Made by a program: the position numbers and the translations under genes
Notes under the pieces: model-generated
The model's database searches: none
Told to the model about the DNA's origin: nothing
What the model saw: only the letters and a program-made list of their open reading frames with translations
NCBI GenBank assembly: GCA_946811695.1
Contig: OX328132.1
Location: forward strand, 99,451,422-99,515,421
Direction of reading: 5' to 3'
DNA length: 64,000 nucleotides
Source of the DNA: Gonocerus acuteangulatus
Taxonomy: Eukaryota > Arthropoda > Insecta > Hemiptera > Coreidae
Shown: in pieces, positions 21,199 to 32,874 of the stretch
Layout of the letters: each line of letters begins with the position of its first letter
How positions within the stretch are numbered: the first letter of the stretch is position 1

Positions 21199-21338
21199 TT
21201 TTAGCGCGGTTCCTCCCTCCCCCATAGGGAGGAACCCCGCTTATAAGGTTGATACAATGAAACAATCCGGAAGTGCCGACAAGAAAATTTCGCGTTTCAG
21301 AACCCCCAGAGACCGAAAATAATGGTGGTTCAAATTTG
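21199..21338 (-). mobile_element. Hairpin block of a Helentron-like element (minus)
   Basis: On the plus strand it begins TTTTAGCGCGGTTCCTCCCT; the hairpin (GGTTCCTCCCT pairing with AGGGAGGAACC, 21,208-21,236) is perfect. The other end is AAATTTG at 21,332, then (TA)n. The partner (TA)n and long arm of this element resume at 22,141, after an inserted Penelope-like sequence. Confidence 0.7.
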
Positions 21339-21434
21339 TATATATATATATATATTATTTTTGAGGTTTCTTCGCTGGGGAGAATTATTTGTGTTAATAC
21401 GGCATTCTCCAGCGGTCGATTTATTTGCGTAATA

Positions 21435-21464
21435 TTTCGCAGAAATCACATTCTGCTTCTTCAG
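21435..21464 (-). other. Hammerhead-like motif, left arm
   Basis: Mirror copy of the motif at 22,064-22,093, in the left inverted arm. Confidence 0.4.
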
Positions 21465-21600
21465 ACGGTCCATGGCTTTAAATTTTTTGTATACTTGTTA
21501 TTTTTTAATAACCTATATATTCGATTGATCATATTGCCATATGGCAAGTTTCAGATGTGCATTGTTGTACCGAGGCCTGTTGACATAGAGTAGAGCCGAT

Positions 21601-21870
21601 GGGACTGCCACTAGAATAGGCCAACATTGCGCTGACTACCGCCTGAGACGCACAAAAACGTCTGCCGTTGCAAGACATGGTGAAGAATGTCCCGGGCAAA
21701 TGCTTTTTGACGAAGCCAGAGTCTTAGCCAAAGAAGACAATCGTCAAAGAAGGCTAGTAAGAGAGGCTGTCGAAATATTCAAGCAACCTAAGACTCTGAA
21801 CAGAGATGAAGGTGTCATTCTACATCCTACATGGAAACCCGTTCTCAGAACTATTGAAGGAAGATCGGGT
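21601..21870 (+). pseudogene. GIY-YIG endonuclease C-terminal part of a Penelope-like element
   Basis: One open frame reads TRIGQHCADYRLRRTKTSAVARHGEE, then RRLVREAVEIFKQP and LNRDEGVILHPTWKPVL (quoted in pieces). This is the back half of the GIY-YIG endonuclease fused behind the reverse transcriptase in Penelope-like elements: the conserved Arg/His helix, the S-A-V-A-x-H segment, the Glu-containing (V/I)-x-E-A-(V/I)-E-I helix, and the L-N-R-D-x-G end. The GIY and YIG strands and the whole reverse transcriptase are missing. The frame continues to a stop near 21,999 inside the inverted arm. It cannot be active alone. Family assignment is by motif recognition. Confidence 0.7.
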
Positions 21871-22063
21871 GGGAAAATACAAGCAAGCGCAAAGAAGCAA
21901 GACGTAGAACAGTCTCAAAGCAGTCCCATCGGCTCTACTCTATGTCAACAGGCCTCGGTACAACAATGCACATCTGAAACTTGCCATATGGCAATATGAT
22001 CAATCGAATATATAGGTTATTAAAAAATAACAAGTATACAAAAAATTTAAAGCCATGGACCGT

Positions 22064-22093
22064 CTGAAGAAGCAGAATGTGATTTCTGCGAAA
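22064..22093 (+). other. Hammerhead-like motif, right arm
   Basis: CTGAAGA at 22,064-22,070, then a 19-nt insert in which GCAGAA pairs perfectly with TTCTGC, then GAAA at 22,090-22,093. Box order, spacing and a solid stem II fit a hammerhead core. An unpaired A precedes stem II, and stem III and the NUH cleavage triplet cannot be placed with confidence. Confidence 0.45.
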
Positions 22094-22135
22094 TATTACG
22101 CAAATAAATCGACCGCTGGAGAATGCCGTATTAAC

Positions 22136-23700
<1,565 letters not shown>

Positions 23701-24338
23701 CTCTATTTTTTATTTTAATTTTATTGATCAAGGTCTTTGCATATATTTAAAAACTCTGTTGATATAACCTCTATATCGTTTTTGTTTGATTCAGTAATAA
23801 GAAATCCTTTTTTCAATGATTTTATGTTTTTAGGCCAATCTATAATTCCTGTGGGTTAATATGTTTTTTTTAAATTGAAGCTTTAAAGCCTCAACAGGAA
23901 TATTTGTGTAATCACCCTTCACATTTAATTTATTAGAATCATGAGTGACCGTTTTTGTGTTACAACTAACAATCTTTGAAAACGAAGTTTGACTATCCTT
24001 GTTATTGTTATTTTCCTTCTGTTTGGCCGAGATTTTCTATTCATGATCTAATTCTCCTTGAATTTTTTGACTAAACCAAGAACCTATTTTAAGCACTCTT
24101 AAATTCCTTAATTTAATTCAGGAAGTTTATCAAGCTTGATATAATCACTTTTGGGTTAATACGGGTGGTCTATACCGAGTCCTTAGTTTGTAAACACAAA
24201 GAGCTTTCTGAGTAACGGTAAAGGGCAGTAAAAGTATATGACTTTACCTGGAACCAAACCCTGCATACAGAGAATTACAATACGAGACCTCATTCTTTCT
24301 TTCACCAGCTACCGTGTTTTAGATCTGTTTATATTGTT
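23701..24338. other. Non-coding stretch
   Basis: No gene or repeat boundary recognised. A minus-strand reading near 23,960-24,060 looks charged, but no stable frame was found. Confidence 0.35.
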
Positions 24339-24710
24339 AGCGCGGTTCCTCCCCCCCCCCCGTTCTTTTTGTTCCCTTAGTTTTTTATTGATTTTTATTT
24401 TTGTAATTTCTTATGTTAGGAAAATGTATTTGTGTGTAAAACAGGATAGGTAAAATGAGACCAATTTTCTATTGCTAGAAATAATGAAAAGTTTCGGGAA
24501 CTTCGTATAATTTCTTAATATCTTGAAAACGGTTGAAAATCTTGGGAAGCGAAAGGTTACCATTCGAAAGCTTACTAAATGCTCAACAAAGAATGTTCTG
24601 ACGAAAGTTTTAATTAGGCGATGTCAATCGGAGAATTAAGTGCTTAAAACATTAAAGTAATTGATTTCGTTTATTCGAACGGTTTTTTTTGTCTGTTTTT
24701 ATTCCTTGTT
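24339..24710 (-). repeat. Diverged partial copy of hairpin end and 346-bp unit
   Basis: TTAGCGCGGTTCCTCCC at 24,339 is directly followed by a C-run and then by a 346-bp-type unit (TTTTTGTAATTTCTTATGTT, AAAACAGGATAGG). The hairpin block between them is lost, so this is a deletion or rearranged copy. Confidence 0.5.
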
Positions 24711-24997
24711 ATTTCTTAATTGCTTATAGTTGGATAATGTATTTTACAATAAAACTGGTTTAGTAAAATAACAAAACAATTTATTGTTAGAAATATAGAT
24801 TTCCTAGATTCCAAGACCTTGTAACTAGCGGGACCCTTTCTAGTGTTGACCGACCCTTCCAGGTAAGATCGTAAATCAAGACCTTTCAAGATTGGTGAAA
24901 CCAAAATAATAACTGCTTCTATTTTAATCTTCAGGCGATTCGCCAAAGTTGCGAAGCCTTATCAATAAATAAATATTATGATCTTTCCAAATTAGAC

Positions 24998-25053
24998 TAG
25001 GGATAAGAACGGAGCCGCGCTAAGATGATGCAGTTCCTGCGAGTCGGACTTTT
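24998..25053 (-). repeat. Copy of the GTCCGACTCGCAG signature
   Basis: Plus strand: CTAGGGATAAGAACGGAGCC, GCGCTAAGATGATGCAGTTC, CTGCGAGTCGGAC then T-run. Well-preserved copy in which CGCAG pairs with CTGCG around the loop GAA. Confidence 0.7.
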
Positions 25054-25194
25054 TTATCGGTGAACTTTGTCCGGCAGCATGACCCGTTGTCATATGTGTT
25101 TGAAACAGATAGTCTTAGTCAACTATGTTTTACATTGGTCAGAGAGGAAAATGAATTTCTGTTAAAATGCAAAAACTTATTATTACGATTCATA

Positions 25195-25500
25195 ATGAGC
25201 TCAAATGTTTACGAGAAATTGGAAAAATTGTAAACCTCAGTTATTTCTCCTTATCAAATATTTAAAACCGGTATAATACAACCAACTCTTAGGCAGCAAA
25301 ACATCATAACATGAGACCGAAGAGTCTCAATGCATGTGATGAAAGATCAATTTTAAGAAAAGCACAGGGAAAACGATGGCTGACTGCGCCAAAACTTGCG
25401 ACTGAAATCTCGAGGATTATCTGACGGGACATAAGTAGCAGTACAGTAAGAAATGATCTCAGGGAAAATAAATTACGTTTTCGAACAGCCCCAAACCCTT
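25195..25500 (+). pseudogene. Tc1-like transposase N-terminal fragment (inverted copy)
   Basis: The plus strand reads ELKCLREIGKIVN, then with interruptions NACDERSILRKAQGKRWLTA, PKLATEISRII, stop, SSTVRNDLRENKLR. These are the paired helix-turn-helix (DNA-binding) segments of Tc1-type transposases: the LREIGKIV helix and the ERSILR...PKLA-EIS helix with a basic linker. In-frame stops interrupt it at least twice. The right-arm copy (25,760-26,100, minus) is more decayed. Confidence 0.55.
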
Positions 25501-25504
25501 ACTC

Positions 25505-25640
25505 ATATTTGACTGTAGACACCAAGCCCCGAGATTTGAGCTCTTCATTCGCAGTCCTCCACACATTTTGTCCAACTCTTTGGCTAAAAAGTTCTATTTT
25601 GAACTTAAAAACACTTTCAATCCACTGCCAGTATTCAGCA
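25505..25640 (-). pseudogene. Tc1-like transposase, first-Asp region remnant
   Basis: The minus strand can be read as W-x-x-V...ELFSQRVGQNVWR, then NEELKSRGLVSTVKY, with a frame change. This follows the order of the Tc1 region F-S-D-E-S-x-F-x-L-F...V-W-R...P-T-V-K-Y/H-G. The Asp-Glu itself is corrupted. It lies in the spacer of the fold-back. Confidence 0.4.
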
Positions 25641-26348
25641 AGATGGTTAACACTTTATTTTGCATTGCAAAGTATTTTCTATTTGTTAACTTTACTTACA
25701 CAAAAGTTCTCCGGTATTGTTCGCCCGCGTAATTAGTTTTTCCTGAGATCATTTCTTACTGTACTGCTACATATGTCCCGCCAGATGATCCTCGAGATTT
25801 CAGTCACAAATTTTTGTGCAAACAGCCATGGTTTTGAGAGTGCTTTTATTAAAATGAAAAATTCATCACATACAGTGAGACTCGTTGGACTCCAGATGCG
25901 ATGTTTTGCTGCCTAACAGTTGGTTGTAATATACCGATTTAACATATTTGGTAAGGATACATGGCAGAGGTTTACAATTTTTCAAATTCCTCGCAAGCAT
26001 TTGCGCTCATTATGAAGCGTAATTATAATTTTTTTGCATTCCGTCAGAGACTTCAGGCCAATGTCAAAAAATTGAACTAAAGCAAAGTGATTCAAACATA
26101 TAAGATACCAAGGCATCCTATAGGACAAAGTTCACCGATAAAATGGAATTAATCCCGTCCAAAGTCCAGCTGCAATAGTAAAGAAATAACACAAATACCA
26201 TTGTTTGATGTTGATTTTTAGGGAATATTTAAAGTATAGCTTATCACCGTGTTATTGATGCCTTCTATTTACCTAAAGCACCATTTTTTTAGTCGCAAAT
26301 GTTAAAAAAGTAAAATATTCATGGGTGTTCCAATACTTTTTACACTAA

Positions 26349-26351
<3 letters not shown>

Positions 26352-26427
<76 letters not shown>
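26352..26427. repeat. (TA)n microsatellite
   Basis: Abuts the Tc1-like terminus at 26,350 on one side and a Penelope-like direct repeat on the other. Confidence 0.95.
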
Positions 26428-26430
<3 letters not shown>

Positions 26431-26436
26431 TTTTAT

Positions 26437-26847
26437 ATTATTTTTCGTCGCTGGGATAGTATTTTTAGATGGAACGGCATTTTTCTCCAGCGGTGGTACT
26501 CCTCACTTCTTCCCGGAATATTTCGATCGATTCATCTCCATCTTCTTCAGCCAGGTACTTGTTTCTTCCTCGGTGGTAGCCAAGGGAATGACATTTTTCT
26601 CGATCTGGGCTCCTTTTCTCCCCTCTAGCCACAGTATCGGCGGACGAATGGTGTTGAAGCTCCATGGTGTAGTTGGGATTCTGTCCGTTGGCAGCGCTGA
26701 TGGTATTGCGTCTTTTTTTTTTTTTTTCTCCTCCTGCTTCTATTTTCCTCGCCGTAAGGTTTTATATGTTTGATGTTATTTTTCGTCGCTGGGATAGTAT
26801 TTTTAGATGGAACGGCATTTTTCTCCAGCGGTGGTACTCCTCCTCAC

Positions 26848-26850
<3 letters not shown>
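26437..26850 (-). mobile_element. Penelope-like terminal direct repeats
   Basis: TTCGTCGCTGGGATAGTATT and the next ~60 bp occur twice, 337 bp apart (26,443 and 26,780), in direct orientation, with (TA)n outside on both sides. On the minus strand the left copy includes CTGAAGAAGATGG and CGATCGAAATATT, echoing the CTGANGA and GAAA boxes of the 22,064 motif. Between them is a T-run (26,711-26,727), and a 66-codon open segment without a known domain lies on the minus strand. Direct terminal repeats (pLTRs) are a Penelope-like property; this identification is inference. Confidence 0.45.
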
Positions 26851-26906
<56 letters not shown>

Positions 26907-26918
26907 CATATATATAAT
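26851..26918. repeat. (TA)n microsatellite
   Basis: Right flank of the Penelope-like direct repeats. Confidence 0.95.
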
Positions 26919-27418
26919 TGTGTCAGCTGTTCATTAGATCAGGAATTGCTTATTAGGCCGTTTCAGTTTAATATTTGTATTTTTAGACAAGATGGAAATC
27001 CCAACGTCGCGAGCTTTATAGCAGTAACGATAATTTTTTCGGGACCTTAGAAGAAATTAAATAGATATGACCGTGATCAGCGAGCTCTTGGTTCAATGAC
27101 ACTCCAAGTTTATTTCTCATAGAACAATGTTTTTGATTGGTAAGTAAGTATAAAATTGAGGATAGAATCTATCTCCTCCGCAGGTGTAGATTAATATGGT
27201 AAGTGGTTTTTCTAATAGGCTTTTATGGAAGGAGATAAGAGAAAGAGGATAAGCTTGCAGATAAGCTTCCTGTATATGGAAACTCATAACAACTTCTAGA
27301 AATAGCTATCTTATAAAGAGCTGTCATTACTGATTGAAGTCGTCTTTCTAGATATTAACAACCATCTTGTCTCTTCTTGTTGTCTTAGTTTAGAAATGTT
27401 CACTGCAGGCTTATGCCT

Positions 27419-28162
27419 CGGGTACAATACGAGCGATGAGCGATAAGCGAATAGCATCAGAGCGACATCTCTCACATTAATGATAAGCTGAAGTGCGATT
27501 GAAATGAGGGACGACGGTACAATAGGCATGAGCGACCGGGCGACATCGTTTGCAGGTTCCGGGCTGTTGCTCATCTCTCCGCCCAGACAATTAATTTTGC
27601 TCGTCGCTCACCCCAGACTTGCTGGCTACAATAAAGGCTACAGCCTCTAAATCTTAAACCGATATCCATGCATTCTTTTTTAAATGAAAGCTAATCAAAT
27701 TAAGAACAAGGTTGTCAAGTCATACTTTTGTTTTTTGTTGCCTTGTTTATTAAATTACTTGTAAAGAAGTTTAATTCACGAAATTCTACAATTGAACATA
27801 AAATTTTTCATCTAATTTAATATCAGCACTGATGTCGTTGAAATTGAACATTCTAATCCCGATTAAACTTTGAAGAAAACAGACTGACACATCTTCATGA
27901 AACGTAAATTTATCTTAATTCAACAATGAGATTAAACTTTTATCTTCAAGCTGGGAGAGCTACGAATTACATTAAACTTGCTAGGTAAGATACTTTTATT
28001 AACTAAACATTTAAAATATTAATTTTTTAAATTAATACTTTAATTAAAAAACGTAGATTAGAGTATGCGATAACGGATACTAAAGGACGTTACCGCCCAG
28101 CTCTGTGTCGTAGCCGGTGCCGCCCTTCCGCTCTGTCGCTCGTCGCTCGTATCGTAGAGTTC
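27419..28162. mobile_element. Candidate MITE with GAGCGA subterminal motifs
   Basis: ATACGAGCGATGAGCGATAA at about 27,427 is inverted as GTCGCTCGTCGCTCGTATCG at 28,133-28,155. Additional GAGCGA or TCGCTC motifs occur near both ends. No transposase is seen and the target duplication is unclear, so the exact ends and family are open. Confidence 0.4.
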
Positions 28163-28234
28163 AATAATATCCGTTTGATTTATCCATTAAGACGTTGGTA
28201 TTAAGATGTGAAGGTAAATGTAGCATATTGAAGT

Positions 28235-28335
28235 CGCAGGAACAGCGTCATCATCGTTCTTATTCCTAGTGAAATCCGTAAAGGAATAGAAACATATATT
28301 ACTTTGTTTTAATCTCTCGTGAAAAATTACAAATG
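28235..28335 (+). repeat. Diverged copy of the signature repeat
   Basis: GTCGCAGGAACAGCGTCATC, then GTTCTTATTCCTAGTG, then AATAGAAAC and ATTACTTTGTTT, the same order as at 42,673-42,785. Confidence 0.5.
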
Positions 28336-29599
28336 TTTCTCATGTTATACCTTTAAATGCGTCATTTTACCCTTAAATGCAATTAAATAAATACCCAATT
28401 TAAAGCTGAGGTAAAGAGCAAAATACACCGAATCTTCGAATTCCAATCGGAAAGATCTATTTCAAACAAAGTGTATCATTATTTGACGTATCCTTTTTTA
28501 CTGCCAAGGACATTTACTACTATACGCAATTACAAAAATAACAATCAATAAAAAAGTAAGGGAAACAGACAAAAAGGGACGTTCAAATAAACAGTATCGA
28601 TGACCGTCAAAGTTTTCAGTACGAGGGACGCTCTGAATGTGACCGTCCCACACTGTACCGTCCAGAGGACAAAACTAAAATTTACATCATTATATACCTA
28701 CTAAATTATATCGTATAATTAGTTAAAGAGTAAGTTTATGTTATAGCGATCTTAAAAGAGATTGTAGGAAATGAAGAGAATGACAAAAATAACTTTGATA
28801 TAAATTAGGACATAATGAGGAAAATGGTTTGGCGAAGGTCACGCTATTTCCTACTGGGGAGCCAGCAGTGCGACATCCATTACCCCCCCCCCCCCTCCCC
28901 ACCCATCTGCCACCTTCTTTCCCTTGTCTCTTAAATCCTAAATTCTAATACTTACATTATTATCATTATTTTTAAAATACAAGCAGTACAGAGAATTGTA
29001 GGTTGGAGGGTGAAACTAATCGGCATCCCTGGACTCAAAACCTTACAATATAGCTTCACAAAACTGGGTGACATAGTAAACATGCTTTCTACCAAAGTAT
29101 GAAATAATGGACCTCAAACCCCAAATTTCAAATTACTCAAAGAAATAACCCCCCCAAAAAAGCAAAACTGATTAAGGTAGATTTAGACCACAACATCCTA
29201 TAGCACAATATAAAATGCAATAAATACTTATAATAGCTATCTACAAATCAACATGGATAATGTAAACAAATCCTTTATTGGACCTTGATGTATTTTCTTA
29301 GATAGTATATAGATTACAATCGAGAATAATTGGGCTCAAATACGTCAACATTTAGGGATTACGGATTATTTATATTAGGGTATGTCATACCACAAAGTTC
29401 ATTCATCCATCTTCGAATGAATACTACAATGAAAGGTGAGTATGATCTTCTTTCATTATTTATCATAATAAATTACCATTAATGTTTGCTTTACGCGATG
29501 CGTTTTGTAATACTCTTATTGATACGTTGTTATGGGACAGAACTTTTGCTGTCCGGTCTAGTTTTAATTTTTTATTATTTGTCAATTAAGTATTGACAT
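28336..29599. other. AT-rich stretch, no recognised gene
   Basis: No coding motif. A C-run occurs at about 28,883-28,895. AAAGGTGAGTATG at about 29,434 matches a splice-donor consensus, which matters only if the open segment that follows is a real gene. Confidence 0.35.
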
Positions 29600-30051
29600 G
29601 GAAAAGCAAGAATTAGCTGCCAGAATCTCCCTATTTAATAATGTCTTTCTGAAAAAATGAAAATATCGAAAAGGAAACTTTATGAAGTTTGGATCTTACA
29701 AAGTCCAAACAGAAAAAAAAACAGGACGGTAAAAAATATGTACACCAATAATTTGGTTTACCAGAAGAGAAGGAAAAAAAAAATGATAAATTTTTAAGAC
29801 ATTTACGTGATAAGTGGCAAACCGAACAAAAATTGTTGAGAGAGAAACGTTTTGGTGAATGGCTTGATACCAAAGTGGCTTTGAGTAGTGGGGGCTATCG
29901 AATATTGAAGATTTCACTGTTTAATATACTCGAATGGTCCGTATATTTCTAGTATGAGTGCAGAAATTCGTCGACATGAGGAAGTGTATCATTCCTTCAA
30001 AGGTGAAATAATTAATTTTTTGAATGAACCGTTACTTGTCCAAGAATGATT
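29600..30051 (+). pseudogene. Broken open segment, charged, unknown family
   Basis: On the plus strand several short frames follow each other with consistent composition: MEKQELAARISLFNNVFLKK; then KMKISKRKLYEVWILQSPNR; then FLRHLRDKWQTEQKLLREKR continuing FGEWLDTKVALSSGGYRIL; then MSAEIRRHEEVYHSFKGEII ending LNEPLLVQE and a stop near 30,049. The shifts coincide with A-runs (about 29,652 and 29,777) and one other point. It may be a decayed or mis-assembled coding sequence, perhaps coiled-coil, or chance. I recognise no domain. A T- and A-rich stretch ending in A-runs near 30,210 follows, as after a retrocopy. Confidence 0.25.
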
Positions 30052-30558
30052 CATTACTTTTGATAACTTAATTCTGACTACATCTTTTGTTGTATTGTTG
30101 TGTTTCCAATTATTATTATTATTTGTAATACCTAGGTTTGAAGTTTTTTGTTCTTGTCGCCTTTAAGAAAATTAAATAATTTATAAAAAACGCATTATAA
30201 TAAAAAAAATTAAAAAAAATGTAATTTAACTTTTGGTTAACACTTAAAACGTAATAAAAAATGTTTTTCCTGCTGAAAAGAGAGAAAATAACCGTAAGAC
30301 TTTATTTCCGACCCCTAAAATAGGGTATATTCGTGATCAGCAACTCATTTCCTATATGAATCCGTGATAAAATAATTTTGTCCAGTTAGATCAGTTAAAA
30401 ATACCATTGTGCGACGTCAGAGATACAAAATAGAAATTAACAAATTATATACCAACTGAGGAATGGAGGAAAAGACTTCGACCATATACTGTAGCATTTT
30501 CCTGACTACACCAACCTCAGAAATACAGTTTTTTATTTACTGTTATTTTCTATGTTAA

Positions 30559-30744
30559 ATGTTTTTTTTTTTTTTACTGCGCATCGATAAATCTGGGCCA
30601 TTAGCGCCGACATCCAGGGCGCAGCGAGGAATTTTGTCATTGAGTCCTGAGATGAGAAAATTCCTGCCGCCGCGGTGGCGATCGAACCCACCATCTCCCG
30701 CTTATAAATCTAAGGCGCTAGCCACTAGACCACGGGGAGACCCC
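30559..30744 (-). mobile_element. Type A SINE, nearly full length
   Basis: Plus-strand T-run (30,560-30,573) is the A-tail, followed by tail CTGCGCATCGATAAATCTGG, CATTAGCGCCGACATCCAGG, body GCAGCGAGGAATTTT, B box complement GATCGAACCCACC and A box complement GCGCTAGCCACTAGACCACG, ending GGGGAGACCCC. The internal promoter boxes are intact. Confidence 0.85.
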
Positions 30745-31594
30745 GATTTCTTTGTTTCACTCTCTATGTTTAATATTGTGTGTATTTTTCTTTCTTTTAA
30801 AATATTGGATAAAGAAATGAGCCCTTAATCTTTTCGTAGTTTATTAAATAGTATAGAGCTCCTAACGGAAGACTGACGTCGCGCTTACGGTTTTGCGTTG
30901 ATGTCCTCGCAGCTGAGCTTTTTACAGAAACATTGTGCGGAATAGAATGAAACTATTAGGACTAGGATAATAATGAATTCAATGCAGGAGGTGGGAGGTT
31001 ACATTCAATTAAGTCAACTTAATTTTTCTTCCAGCAAAAATTTCCATTTATTGTTTCTTTTAAATAAAAGAAATATTTACAAAACATGTTTGAAGTACAA
31101 TACTTAGTACATCAATAATACTGTTAAAAAAATGAGCTAAAAATAGGTAATGAATGAAAAAGAAAAGAAAATTAATTATTCTTTAAATAAAAAAAATCAG
31201 TCAATCAATAACTGAATAAATGAAAAAATTGTATTCAATAAACATGTATTGAATAATGAGCCAATCATGTTATTAATAGAATAAAAACAATTCAGTGGAC
31301 GAATAAGTTAATCAATGAAAACATTTTTTATTCAATAAAAATGTATTTGAATGATTATTGGATAAAATATTTATTGAATAATGCCCTACTCTGGTGTGAA
31401 TATATATATTAGTCCGCTCCGTACTTGCAGCTTTCAATGTCCGGACGAAATGTTTCGTCATAAAAATATTTTGTTTGAAACTCAAAACCATTTTTTTGAA
31501 GTGGAAATTCGATACCCGTTCAATACAATAAATGATGTAATTACATAAATTCGTCCCAGGAAAACAATCTTCTGCTTTAGAAATAATGTATACT
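30745..31594. other. AT-rich stretch, no recognised gene
   Basis: Contains repeated AATAAATGAAAAAAT-like segments at 31,190-31,390 but no gene or element boundary. Confidence 0.4.
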
Positions 31595-31607
31595 ACTAAT
31601 AATGTTT

Positions 31608-31798
31608 TTTTTTTTGTTTTTTTTAACGGTGCATCTAGATCTTGGTCATTAGCGCCGGGCTATCTACAGGTTGCCACCCTTTTCTAATGCCAACAGCCCG
31701 TGGTCGGTCACCCATTCAGGTACTGACCACGCCCGACCTTGCTTAACTTCGGTGATCTATGGGAACCGGTGCATTCAACGTAGCTACGGCCGTTGGCG
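31608..31798 (-). mobile_element. 5S rRNA-headed SINE with perfect 13-bp TSD
   Basis: On the minus strand the element begins GCCAACGGCCGTAGC and runs for ~109 nt with the order of a 5S rRNA: GTTCCCATAGATCACCGAAG, TTAAGCAAGGTCGGGCGTGG (internal control region, box A), AGTACCTGAATGGGTGACCG (box C), ending GCTGTTGGC. Normal 5S is about 120 nt; roughly 10 nt near the 3' end are missing. The body AGAAAAGGGTGGCAACCTGT and the GGCGCTAATGACC tail follow, then an A-tail. ACTAATAATGTTT flanks it at 31,595-31,607 and 31,799-31,811. It belongs to the SINE3 style (5S-derived, Pol III). It is not a 5S gene. Confidence 0.9.
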
Positions 31799-31992
31799 AC
31801 TAATAATGTTTATACTAAAATTAAACTTTCTGTAGTAATGTAAATATAAACATATGCTTTTAATGTTGATTTTCATTTGGACTGTAGCTTTTAGTCCATT
31901 ACTAAAGTCACAAAAGCCCTGCACAACTCCTATTGATTCTTCACAAAATTATCATATTTTACAATCGCTATCTACTGGTTACCTTTCACCGA

Positions 31993-32065
31993 GCCCGGAT
32001 AGCTCAGTCGGTAGAGCATTAGACTTTTAATCTAAGGGTCCAGGGTTCAAGTCCCTGTTCGGGCG
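31993..32065 (+). tRNA. tRNA-Lys (anticodon UUU)
   Basis: A 73-nt cloverleaf with every stem intact: acceptor GCCCGGA with TTCGGGC (one G-U), D arm GCTCAGTCGGTAGAGC, anticodon arm TTAGA-CTTTTAA-TCTAA with anticodon TTT at 32,026-32,028, variable loop, and T arm CAGGG-TTCAAGT-CCCTG. Box A (TAGCTCAGTCGG) and box B (GGTTCAAGTCC) are the internal Pol III promoter. No intron. A 12-T run starts at 32,067, one base after the discriminator G, and acts as terminator. It decodes AAA and AAG Lys codons. Compared with the usual animal sequence, the anticodon stem has a compensated pair, which supports function. It is unlike the tRNA-like SINE heads in having a full acceptor stem and no SINE body. Confidence 0.95.
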
Positions 32066-32066
32066 A

Positions 32067-32078
32067 TTTTTTTTTTTT
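32067..32078 (+). terminator. Pol III terminator of tRNA-Lys
   Basis: Run of 12 T directly downstream of the tRNA 3' end. Confidence 0.9.
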
Positions 32079-32261
32079 ATATTGCTACTTATTAGTTATA
32101 TCAGAAGGAATGTAGCAAGTATTTCTATAATAATAATAAATTGCTTAAATAACCTAACAAGTCTAATATAAATTTTTAAAAAAACCGCGCAGATTCACTG
32201 GAGTTTCCGGACAGAACAGACAATAATCAAAGTGTCTGGTTCTTTTCGCTGCTGACTGTAT

Positions 32262-32286
32262 CAAGGGCGTATATTTAGGAAATTAT

Positions 32287-32342
<56 letters not shown>

Positions 32343-32380
32343 TGAAACAACGTTTTAATTGGCTAATTATTCCAAGTATG

Positions 32381-32431
<51 letters not shown>

Positions 32432-32560
32432 TAGTATATATATATATATATATATATATCCTATTTAATTTATTTTTGAGGTTTTTATGTAACATTTTTA
32501 CATATGAAATCAAAATTTCGGGGAGGGGGCTCCAGCCTTCCCACTTAAATACGCCCATGG
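32262..32560 (+). repeat. GTATAT-AGG repeat family copy with two (TA)n tracts
   Basis: GGGCGTATATTTAGGAAATT, (TA)n at 32,288-32,341, CTAATTATTCCAAGTATG, (TA)n at 32,387-32,459, then TTTATTTTTGAGGTTTTTATG and a G-run. Shares segments with 38,158-38,370, 52,428-52,640 and 63,030-63,245. Here the internal parts are expanded by TA repeats. Confidence 0.5.
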
Positions 32561-32874
32561 AGTGTATATATATATATAATTGGCCCATTACAGAAAAAGA
32601 ACTGTTTCATAAACAGTATTCAAGTTTCAGAGATTTTTGTAAAAGAGCATACATTTTTTTAAAGACAATTGATACTTCCAGTTGAATTTAATAATAAAAT
32701 AAAATAAAATGGAAAAAATGAAATTTTAAACAAGAAAAAATTCATTTATAATTCTTTCATGTATTTATTATATTTTCCATGTAATGTGAAGTCAATAATA
32801 TAGCATATAAAAAGTATATGATAAAATATAGGAAAAAGGATAAATAAAAATATTAACTGATTCTATCTAGGCGC

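Larger units (their letters stand above)
25054..26350 (-). mobile_element. Tc1-like transposon rearranged into a fold-back
   Basis: The right terminus on the minus strand reads CAGTTAGTGTAAAAAGTATT then GGAACACCC, starting at 26,349 next to TA repeats. This is the style of a Tc1 terminal repeat. Inward, 25,725-26,146 and 25,054-25,480 are inverted copies of one another, both starting ATCGGTGAACTTTGTCC. Each contains the N-terminal part of a Tc1-like transposase. The spacer encodes a later part on the minus strand. So the 5' half of the element has been duplicated in inverse orientation, and the 3' half with its terminal repeat is lost. The copies are diverged, so the event is not recent. Confidence 0.6.

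Noticed and set aside
31689..31797. 5S rRNA gene
   Set aside because: The 5S-like sequence lacks ~10 nt, is fused to a SINE body and A-tail, and is flanked by a target-site duplication.
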